Assembly: GCA_024277555.1 (NCBI GenBank)
Contig: JAJRUY010000288.1
Coordinates: forward strand, 1 to 5,228
Source of the DNA: Gammaproteobacteria bacterium
GTDB lineage: Bacteria > Pseudomonadota > Gammaproteobacteria > Chromatiales > Chromatiaceae
Direction: 5' to 3'
Length of the DNA stretch: 5,228 bases
Each line of letters opens with the position of its first letter. The stretch's first letter is position 1. Both the position numbers and the translations under genes were made by a program. Shown in pieces: positions 1 through 5,228 of this stretch. Under the pieces are notes generated by a model. That model was not told where the DNA came from, searched no databases, and was given only the letters and a program-made list of their open reading frames with translations.

Positions 1-384
1 CAGCCGCGGATTACAGAGGGCAGGGCGCTGGCGGCTGTGGGCGTGCGTACCTGTATTGATATATCGGACGGGCTGGTGGCGGATCTTGGGCATATCTGCC
101 AGCGCAGCCAGTGTGCCGCCCGTATCCAGGTGGCGCAACTGCCCCTGTCACCCATGGTTGCATCCCATGTTCAGGAAACCGGCGACCTGGCGCTTGCCGT
201 TGCCGGGGGGGATGACTATGAACTTTGTTTCAGCCTTCCCGTTGCGGCCCGGCAGCTGGTGGAAAACCTGCCCTTCGATTGCACCTGCATTGGTGAAATC
301 CTTCCCGGACAGGGTGTGGAACTGGTGCGTGAAGATGGCAGCAACCTGCCTTTGCCTTCCGCCTGGGAGCATTTCTCCTCATGA
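1..384 (+). CDS. thiL: Thiamine-monophosphate kinase, C-terminal part (5' truncated by window edge)
   Basis: ThiL phosphorylates thiamine monophosphate with ATP to give thiamine diphosphate, the last step of cofactor synthesis in the cytoplasm. The reading frame is open from base 1, so the gene enters from the left; 127 residues are visible, roughly the last 40% of a protein that is about 325 residues long in this family. Family signatures visible are the DISDGL segment (bases 58-75), followed by a DLGHI-type helix, then the AGGDDYELCF segment near bases 205-231 and the GEI turn near bases 292-300. This is the C-terminal half of the PurM/AIR-synthase-like fold, which helps form the nucleotide and substrate site. 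The stop codon (382-384) overlaps the pgpA start in an ATGA. In E. coli thiL also directly precedes pgpA, which supports the call. The protein looks intact as far as it is visible. Confidence 0.95.
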   Translation, partial: QPRITEGRALAAVGVRTCIDISDGLVADLGHICQRSQCAARIQVAQLPLSPMVASHVQETGDLALAVAGGDDYELCFSLPVAARQLVENLPFDCTCIGEILPGQGVELVREDGSNLPLPSAWEHFSS

Positions 385-857
385 AAAAACTGCCGCCGCC
401 TGATCTGAAAAACCCGGTGCATTTCCTGGCGTTTGGTTTTGGCTCCGGTTGCGCCCCCATTGCGCCCGGCACCTGGGGCACCCTGGTGGCGGTATTGCTG
501 TATTTTCCCCTTTCATTTTTGTCCCTGATTCCCTATCTGCTGGTATTGGCGCTGGTGATTCTGTCAGGTATCTGGCTATGCGGGCGGGCAGCAGCCGACT
601 TGAAAGAACATGACCATCCCGGCATCGTCTGGGATGAATTTGCGGGTTTCTTTGTCACCATGATTGCCGCGCCCTCCGGTTGGCAATGGATTGTCGTCGG
701 TTTCCTGTTGTTCCGGTTGTTCGACATCTGGAAGCCCTGGCCCATCCGGGTGCTGGATCGCCGCGTCAGCGGTGGTTTCGGAATCATGGTGGATGACCTG
801 CTGGCAGGGGTCTATGCCCTGATTTTGTTGCAGTTGGCACACAGGGTTCTTACATGA
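381..857 (+). CDS. pgpA: Phosphatidylglycerophosphatase A
   Basis: PgpA is an inner-membrane phosphatase that removes the terminal phosphate of phosphatidylglycerol phosphate to yield phosphatidylglycerol. The 158-residue product matches the usual family length. Conserved blocks occur in order: the N-terminal GSG...APGTWGTL block (residues 21-35), the acidic IVWDEFAG block (82-89), the FRLFDIWKPWPI block (111-122), and GGFGIMVDD (131-139) followed by AG. The Asp/Glu residues at 85, 86, 115, 138 and 139 are the likely Mg-binding and catalytic positions. Hydrophobic stretches near residues 33-47, 50-67, 88-113 and 140-153 fit a multi-spanning membrane protein. The ATG at 381 has a GGGAG ribosome binding site at 365-369 and overlaps the thiL stop by 4 bases; its own stop overlaps the next start in the same way, so coupled translation is likely. 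Confidence 0.96.
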   Translation: MKKLPPPDLKNPVHFLAFGFGSGCAPIAPGTWGTLVAVLLYFPLSFLSLIPYLLVLALVILSGIWLCGRAAADLKEHDHPGIVWDEFAGFFVTMIAAPSGWQWIVVGFLLFRLFDIWKPWPIRVLDRRVSGGFGIMVDDLLAGVYALILLQLAHRVLT

Positions 858-1495
858 GAAACTGGATAATATTATTCCTGTTACTAATTGTTTTTGCTCC
901 TTTATTTTCGGCAGAAAGCTTGCGGGTGGTGGCGCTTTTTTCCGGCAAGGCCATGCTCTCCATCGATGGCAAGAACCGCCTGCTCAAGGTCGGTGAGCGT
1001 AGCCCGGAAGGCGTGCTCCTGATCAGCGCAAATTCAAATAAAGCGGTGATAGAGATCAATGGAGATAGCCAAACCCTGGAGCTGGGCAAGGGAGTGGCCG
1101 CAGCGTACAAAACGCCGGAAGTGACCCGGCTGCGTATCGTTCTCGGCAATGATGGCGCCTATTCCGTGCAAGGTGCGATTGAAAGCCATTCCGTACCCAT
1201 GGTCGTGGATACCGGCGCGAATACGGTTGCATTGAGTGCAAACCAGGCAGCACGCATCGGTCTTGACTACCGCCGTGATGGCCGGCAGGTGCTGGTGCAG
1301 ACGGCTTCCGGCGTGGTGCAGGGCTACGCCCTCAACCTGTCCAGGGTACGGGCGGGGAGCATCGAGCTGCACCATGTCGCCGCTGTGGTTATCGAGGGAG
1401 AGTTGCCTGAAAAGGTGTTGCTGGGGATGAGTTTTCTTTCCAGATTACATATTCAAAACAAAGGAAATTTGATGATTCTTACCAAGTCACATTAA
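854..1495 (+). CDS. Exported retropepsin-like (clan AA) aspartic protease, TIGR02281-type
   Basis: This is a 213-residue protein. Residues 5-20 are a strong hydrophobic signal segment after a short MRNW start; cleavage near residues 20-22 is plausible but not sharply defined, so the product is periplasmic or membrane-tethered. Residues about 24-86 form a small beta-rich module (VVALFSGKAMLSIDG, then an LLKVGE...PEGV pattern) that from memory is typical of the N-terminus of this protease group. Residues about 92-213 are a single retropepsin-like domain: catalytic motif DTGAN with Asp119, a flap-like TASGVVQG stretch near 153-160, and the hydrophobic LLGMSFL closing motif at 190-195. One DTG per chain means that an active enzyme would have to be a homodimer. 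No cysteines are present. The start ATG overlaps the pgpA stop by 4 bases, with AGGG at 843-846 as a modest ribosome binding site. The substrate is unknown. The first 60 bases are notably AT-rich, as is common at translation starts. Confidence 0.88.
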   Translation: MRNWIILFLLLIVFAPLFSAESLRVVALFSGKAMLSIDGKNRLLKVGERSPEGVLLISANSNKAVIEINGDSQTLELGKGVAAAYKTPEVTRLRIVLGNDGAYSVQGAIESHSVPMVVDTGANTVALSANQAARIGLDYRRDGRQVLVQTASGVVQGYALNLSRVRAGSIELHHVAAVVIEGELPEKVLLGMSFLSRLHIQNKGNLMILTKSH

Positions 1496-1520
1496 CTTCC
1501 GGATCGGTCTTTGCAACTCC

Positions 1521-1525
1521 AGGAG
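1521..1525 (+). promoter_or_regulatory. Ribosome binding site that fixes the start of the M16 protease gene
   Basis: AGGAG lies 12 bases upstream of the ATG at 1538. An in-frame TTG at 1511 would lengthen the protein by 9 residues, but it lies upstream of this site and would place a charged, polar MQLQEPKQT-like segment before the signal sequence. The ATG at 1538 gives a textbook lipoprotein signal peptide instead, so it is preferred. The spacing is slightly longer than optimal. Confidence 0.7.
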
Positions 1526-1537
1526 CCAAAACAAACG

Positions 1538-4339
1538 ATGAAAAATATAGTTATATTGCTGACTCTTGCTCTTCTCCTTGGTGGCTGCGCGCACCAGTGG
1601 GCCGGGCAGGATCTCACCGGCGGCAGCACAGAAGTGATCAAGAGCGAGAATGACAAGCGCCAGTATGAATACCTGGTATTGCCGAACCGCATGCGCGTGC
1701 TGCTGGCTTCCGATCCCCAGGCAGACAAGGCAGCGGCGGCCATGAGCATTGCCGCAGGCAGCACCAGCAATCCCCCGGGTCGGGAAGGTCTGGCGCATTT
1801 TCTGGAACACATGCTGTTCATGGGCACGGAAAAATACCCGGATGTGGACGAGTATTCCTCTTTCGTCAAACGCAACGGCGGCAGCGACAACGCCTTCACC
1901 GCCAGCGATATGACCACCTATTATTTCGACATCAAGGCCGAGCAGCTGGAGCCTGCCCTGGATCGCTTTGCCCAGTTTTTCATCGCCCCCCTGTTTGATG
2001 CCAAATATGTGGAGCGGGAAGCAAATGCGGTGCATTCTGAATATCAGCTCAAGCTCAAGGACGATTCCCGCCGCATCAATGCCGCCGAGAAGCGCAGCTA
2101 CAACCCGGCAAGTCCTTATGCGCGCTTTTTTGTAGGCAACCTCGATACCCTTTCAGATCGTGAGGGCAGCAAGATTCGTGATGATCTTGTCGATTTCTAC
2201 AACAAATATTATTCCGCAAATATCATGGGGCTGACCGTGGTGGGGAAAGAACCCCTGCCAGTATTGCGTTCCTGGGTGGAAGAAAAATTTGCTGCGGTTA
2301 CCGACAATGATGCGCAACCTTATGTTCCGGAACCACAGGAGTTGCTGTATTTCCCGTCACAGCTGCCGCTAAAGGTGGAAGTGGTTCCATTGAAAAAGCT
2401 GCATAAGCTGACCCTGAATTTCCCCATTCCTTCCCAGCGAGCCAATTACAAGGCCAAACCAGCCAGCTATCTGGCACATTTCATCGGGGATGAAGGCCTG
2501 GGCAGCCTGCATGGCCTGCTGCGGGAAAAGGGCTGGATTACCAGCCTCAGCGCAGGCGCACATAATCTGGATGACCTGCAGGGGGTGTTCAGTATAAACA
2601 TGGATCTTACCGAAGCTGGCGTCCAGCATGTGCCGGAGATTACCCGGTACTTGTTCCAGTATATCGACCTGCTCGCCAGCAAGGGCATTGAACGCTGGCG
2701 CTTCGATGAATTGCGGCGCAAATCCGAACTGGATTTCCGCTTCGAAGAAAAGGTGCCCGCCAGCAGTTATGCCATGATGCTTTCCGCCAGGTTGCTGCAT
2801 TTCCCGGCCCGGGATGTATTGCGTGGAGGCAAGGTGCTGCAGGTCTGGAATTCACGCTTGCTGGAACAACTGCTGGCCTACCTGCGCCCCGACAATATGG
2901 CCATGACCCTGGTGGATCCGGCGCTGCAAACCCGTGCTGTAGAACCTTATTACCAGGTTGCCTACAGTACTGGCAAGATACCGGAAGCTTGGCTGGCGCA
3001 ATGGCAGAAAACACAGGCCATGCCACAATTGGCCCTGCCACAACCCAACCCCTTCCTGCCGGAAAAAATCGAGCTTAAATCACTGGTGCAGAACAGTGAA
3101 ATACCCGTGGCACTGGAGCAGGTTTCTGGACGGTCGCTGTGGTATCAACAGGATGAACAATTCGGCATACCCAAAGCCGTGTTCATGTTGTCGCTGGAAA
3201 TACCCGATGCCCGGGGTACGGCGAAAAAAGCGGTGAGTCTTTCCCTGCTCACGAACCTGATCAAGGATCAGCTCAATGCCTGGTCTTATCCGGCGCAATT
3301 GGCGGGGTTGAGCTACTCCATCAGCCCCACCATGGAAGGCTTGAGCCTGTTTGTCTATGGTTACGATGAGAAGCAGTCTGTATTGCTGGAAAAGGTGTTG
3401 GCGGCACTGAAAAACCCGGAATTGCCTGAAGCAAGGTTCCAGCTGTACAAACAGAAACTCCAGCGCAACCTGTCCAACCAGGCGCTCGAACGGCCCTACA
3501 TCCAGATTCTCGGGGAGCGCAGCCGCCGCCTGCTCAGTCCATCCTGGAGCCCCGCACAAAAACTGCAGGCTCTGGAACCCCTGACCAGAGAGGAACTGCA
3601 GACATACGCCAGCCATCTTTTTGAACAGCTGGAGGTCAGGGTGCTGGCCTATGGAAACATCACCGCCAAAGAAGCAAGGGCCATGAATGATGTGCTGGAT
3701 CGGAAGCTGTTGTCTGCCTCTCGCCTGGCAGATGCTCCTGAGCCGCACTTGACCATCATTCCCAGGGGCAAAACCCTGAGTTACCGTTATGACGTGGATC
3801 ACCCGGATTCTGCGGTGGTCATCAGCTATCAGGGCAACGAAAAAATCATTGCTGAGCAGGCCAGATGGCGGCTTCTGGGACATATCCTGGCCAATCCGTT
3901 CTTCAACTCCCTGCGCACGGAACAGCAACTGGGCTATGTCGTTGCCGCAGGTTTCAATGAAATGGAGAACTTGCCGGGAATGCTGTTTCTGGTGCAATCC
4001 TCCACAGTGTCTGCAGATGAACTGCAAAAGCGCATGGAGACCTTTGTGCAGGAATACGCCACACAGCTGCAGGATATGGATGCAGAAGAATTCCGCAGTC
4101 ACAAGGCCGGGCTGCTGGCCAAGCTACTGAAAAAGGATGACATGATGCTGGCTCGGGCGAGCCGCTATCTGGACAACCTGGAGCGCGAACAGTACAGCTT
4201 TGATTTCAGGAAGCGCGTGGCCGATGAGGTAAAGCGGCTGAACAGGGAGGATCTGCTGGCCTTCTATCGGCAGAATCTGCTGCAGCGGCCAAGGCGCCTG
4301 GTGGTGTATTCCCCAGGTACCAGGTTTCCCCGGAAATAG
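1538..4339 (+). CDS. Lipoprotein M16 zinc metalloprotease (pitrilysin/insulysin family)
   Basis: This is a 933-residue full-length M16A-type protease, close to the roughly 960 residues of E. coli pitrilysin (PtrA); such enzymes enclose and cut peptides in a zinc-containing chamber. The zinc motif is the inverted HFLEH at residues 87-91 (His87, Glu90 catalytic, His91); Glu168 lies 77 residues after the second His, the same spacing as in pitrilysin and human insulin-degrading enzyme, with Glu161 also conserved. The C-terminal half has the substrate-binding RTEQQLGY motif with Arg793 and Tyr800, again with the family spacing. Approximate layout: catalytic domain 43-240, second domain 250-450, middle domain 470-700, last domain 730-920. 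Residues 1-17 are a lipoprotein signal (MKN, hydrophobic core, lipobox LGGC). Cys17 is the only cysteine in the protein, and Ala18 does not fit the inner-membrane retention signal (Asp at +2), so outer-membrane anchoring facing the periplasm is inferred. The gene starts 42 bases after the aspartic protease gene. All key residues are present, so it is probably active. A ptrA symbol is withheld because of the lipoprotein form and the different context. Confidence 0.95.
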   Translation: MKNIVILLTLALLLGGCAHQWAGQDLTGGSTEVIKSENDKRQYEYLVLPNRMRVLLASDPQADKAAAAMSIAAGSTSNPPGREGLAHFLEHMLFMGTEKYPDVDEYSSFVKRNGGSDNAFTASDMTTYYFDIKAEQLEPALDRFAQFFIAPLFDAKYVEREANAVHSEYQLKLKDDSRRINAAEKRSYNPASPYARFFVGNLDTLSDREGSKIRDDLVDFYNKYYSANIMGLTVVGKEPLPVLRSWVEEKFAAVTDNDAQPYVPEPQELLYFPSQLPLKVEVVPLKKLHKLTLNFPIPSQRANYKAKPASYLAHFIGDEGLGSLHGLLREKGWITSLSAGAHNLDDLQGVFSINMDLTEAGVQHVPEITRYLFQYIDLLASKGIERWRFDELRRKSELDFRFEEKVPASSYAMMLSARLLHFPARDVLRGGKVLQVWNSRLLEQLLAYLRPDNMAMTLVDPALQTRAVEPYYQVAYSTGKIPEAWLAQWQKTQAMPQLALPQPNPFLPEKIELKSLVQNSEIPVALEQVSGRSLWYQQDEQFGIPKAVFMLSLEIPDARGTAKKAVSLSLLTNLIKDQLNAWSYPAQLAGLSYSISPTMEGLSLFVYGYDEKQSVLLEKVLAALKNPELPEARFQLYKQKLQRNLSNQALERPYIQILGERSRRLLSPSWSPAQKLQALEPLTREELQTYASHLFEQLEVRVLAYGNITAKEARAMNDVLDRKLLSASRLADAPEPHLTIIPRGKTLSYRYDVDHPDSAVVISYQGNEKIIAEQARWRLLGHILANPFFNSLRTEQQLGYVVAAGFNEMENLPGMLFLVQSSTVSADELQKRMETFVQEYATQLQDMDAEEFRSHKAGLLAKLLKKDDMMLARASRYLDNLEREQYSFDFRKRVADEVKRLNREDLLAFYRQNLLQRPRRLVVYSPGTRFPRK

Positions 4340-4348
4340 GGCTTTTAC

Positions 4349-4357
4349 TGATATAAA
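4349..4357 (+). promoter_or_regulatory. Candidate extended -10 promoter for zipA
   Basis: The bases TGATATAAA contain a TATAAA hexamer (4352-4357, one mismatch to TATAAT) preceded directly by TGN, the extended -10 element. No convincing -35 hexamer stands 16-18 bases upstream, which extended -10 promoters can tolerate. Transcription would start near 4364, giving a leader of about 47 bases. This is a pattern match only; zipA could equally be read from a promoter further upstream. Confidence 0.35.
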
Positions 4358-4393
4358 AGATGCGCCGTAATGATTACAATTACGCAATCTTTT
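4355..4393 (+). terminator. Imperfect hairpin with 3' T-run, possible intrinsic terminator after the M16 gene
   Basis: The left arm AAAAGA-TGC (4355-4363) pairs with GCA-a-TCTTTT (4384-4393, one bulged A at 4387). After a 3-base bulge (4364-4366), GTAAT (4367-4371) pairs with ATTAC (4379-4383) around a 7-base loop. That makes 14 pairs in total, beginning 15 bases after the stop codon. The right arm ends in a run of six T (4390-4395), with the left A-tract pairing to it, the A-tail/T-tail form of intrinsic terminators that can act in both directions. The stem is AT-rich and bulged, so it may be weak or leaky, and it could instead be an operator or an RNA processing site. Confidence 0.4.
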
Positions 4394-4410
4394 TTAATAC
4401 CTGAATCGAA

Positions 4411-5220
4411 ATGGATGCAGACCAGTTACGCCTGATATTGCTTCTGGCCGGCATGGTGCTGGTAGTGGTGATTTACCTGTGGGACAGATACAAGCGCTCC
4501 CGCTCCCAGCTGAAAGGGCTCTCCCTGCGCCAGGCGCGCCGGGTGCAGCGGGAGCTGGCAGCAGATGCTGCCAATGCAGAAGAGGATGTTCCCAGTTTCA
4601 GCGCGGTTGAAGTCGAGAATGATATTTCTGCCGGGGACAGGGACGCCCTGCCGCTGCAGACTGCGGAACCTGAAGAAGCGGAGCCGGAAATCCAGCCCCG
4701 GGCGGAGGTTGCAAGGCAAGAGGCCGGATTCAGCGCCAATGCCGAGGACGACTACCTGCATGCCGACCCCGCCGAACGTGAGAAACTGCCGCAAATGGTG
4801 GTGCAGATTGCTCTGGTGAAAAAACAAGGGGATTTCCAGGGGGCGGATATCCGGGCGGCCATGGAAGCAGCCAATCTGCAGCCCGGCGCCATGAATATCT
4901 ATCACCGTCATGACAGCCACTATCCCGACCGGGTGCTGTTCAGCGTCGCCAACATGGTCAATCCCGGACATTTTCCGCTACAGGAAATGGATGGCTTTAC
5001 CACCCCCGGCCTGCTGCTGTTCACGCAGCTGCCCGGAGTGCGTGACGGCATGGAGATTTACGCCGACATGCTGTATGCGGCCAATCATCTTGCAGGCATT
5101 CTGGGTGGGGTGCTGCAGGACGAAACCCACAGTGCCCTGAGCAAGCAGACCATACAGCACACCAGAGACGCCATCATGGAACACCGCCGCAAGCTGCGTC
5201 TGGCCAAACTCCACAAATGA
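4411..5220 (+). CDS. zipA: Cell division protein ZipA
   Basis: ZipA is a bitopic inner-membrane protein that binds the C-terminal tail of FtsZ and helps tether the Z-ring to the membrane early in division. The product has 269 residues. Residues 6-24 are the N-terminal membrane anchor (LRLILLLAGMVLVVVIYLW), followed by a basic juxtamembrane stretch (about 25-48, many Arg/Lys) and a cytoplasmic linker to about residue 125. The FtsZ-binding domain spans about 129-269: GDFQGADI, then LFSVANMVNPG (176-186), FTTPG (196-200), and an AxxLAxxLGG-like helix with a DE pair near the end. These blocks align well with E. coli ZipA. The chain is shorter than the 328 residues of E. coli because the linker is shorter, and here it is Glu/Ala-rich and acidic instead of Pro/Gln-rich. 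An in-frame stop at 4402-4404 makes ATG 4411 the first possible ATG, yet no clear Shine-Dalgarno sequence precedes it. In many relatives ligA follows zipA; only 8 bases remain here. Confidence 0.93.
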   Translation: MDADQLRLILLLAGMVLVVVIYLWDRYKRSRSQLKGLSLRQARRVQRELAADAANAEEDVPSFSAVEVENDISAGDRDALPLQTAEPEEAEPEIQPRAEVARQEAGFSANAEDDYLHADPAEREKLPQMVVQIALVKKQGDFQGADIRAAMEAANLQPGAMNIYHRHDSHYPDRVLFSVANMVNPGHFPLQEMDGFTTPGLLLFTQLPGVRDGMEIYADMLYAANHLAGILGGVLQDETHSALSKQTIQHTRDAIMEHRRKLRLAKLHK

Positions 5221-5228
5221 CCCGCGAG

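Noticed and set aside
1469..1497. Possible promoter TTGATG / TTAACT upstream of the M16 gene
   Set aside because: The -10 matches only 3 of 6 bases and the -35 only 4 of 6, inside the AT-rich end of the preceding gene; too weak to report.
1511..1537. TTG at 1511 as the start of the M16 protease
   Set aside because: It precedes the AGGAG at 1521-1525 and adds a polar extension before a complete lipoprotein signal; ATG 1538 fits better.
1487..2035. A 182-residue - strand open frame over the M16 gene start
   Set aside because: It is antisense to the signal peptide and catalytic domain of the M16 protease, with no family features in its translation.
1405..3402. Shared string AAAAGGTGTTG near 1410 and near 3390
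   Set aside because: An 11-base match within two coding regions using common Lys-Val-Leu codons is expected by chance.
3080..4102. A 340-residue open frame on the - strand inside the M16 gene
   Set aside because: It lies wholly antisense to a gene with confirmed family motifs, its translation has the His/Gln/Arg-rich look of a shadow frame, and no recognisable domain or ribosome binding site is seen.
4393..4398. TTTAAT as a -10 box for zipA
   Set aside because: It would put the transcription start only a few bases before the ATG and has no -35 or extended element; the TGATATAAA match is better.
4426..4971. A 181-residue - strand open frame over zipA
   Set aside because: It is an antisense shadow of the well-supported zipA frame, with no domain recognised.

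Overview
The window reads as ordinary chromosomal DNA of a gammaproteobacterium. It carries a convincing ZipA, a division protein essentially restricted to Gammaproteobacteria, together with the thiL-pgpA pair that is a conserved neighbourhood in that class. Base composition is moderately GC-rich and even. All genes lie on the + strand and are tightly packed. No tRNA, rRNA, CRISPR array, insertion sequence or phage gene was seen.

Layout: (1) bases 1-384, the C-terminal 127 residues of thiamine-monophosphate kinase (thiL), cut by the left edge; (2) 381-857, pgpA, phosphatidylglycerophosphatase A; (3) 854-1495, a secreted retropepsin-like (clan AA) aspartic protease with a family-typical N-terminal module; (4) 1538-4339, a full-length pitrilysin/insulysin-type M16 zinc protease that carries a lipoprotein signal; (5) 4340-4410, a 71-base gap with an imperfect hairpin ending in a T-run and a candidate extended -10 promoter; (6) 4411-5220, zipA. 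The last 8 bases are non-coding or belong to the next gene.

The first three genes are joined by two successive 4-base ATGA stop/start overlaps, so thiL, pgpA and the aspartic protease gene are probably co-transcribed and translationally coupled. The M16 gene follows after 42 bases with its own ribosome binding site and no visible terminator before it, so it probably belongs to the same transcript. The hairpin after it, with a possible promoter overlapping it, suggests that zipA is at least partly a separate unit.

The genes cover coenzyme synthesis (ThiL makes thiamine diphosphate), envelope phospholipid synthesis (PgpA makes phosphatidylglycerol), two predicted envelope-exported proteases of unrelated catalytic types, and division (ZipA anchors FtsZ to the inner membrane). 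From pgpA on, every product is predicted to act at or beyond the inner membrane. I see no wholly new system. The points most worth a second look are the pair of exported proteases set between pgpA and zipA, the lipoprotein form of the M16 enzyme (its only cysteine is the predicted lipidation site), and the compact regulatory structure before zipA.
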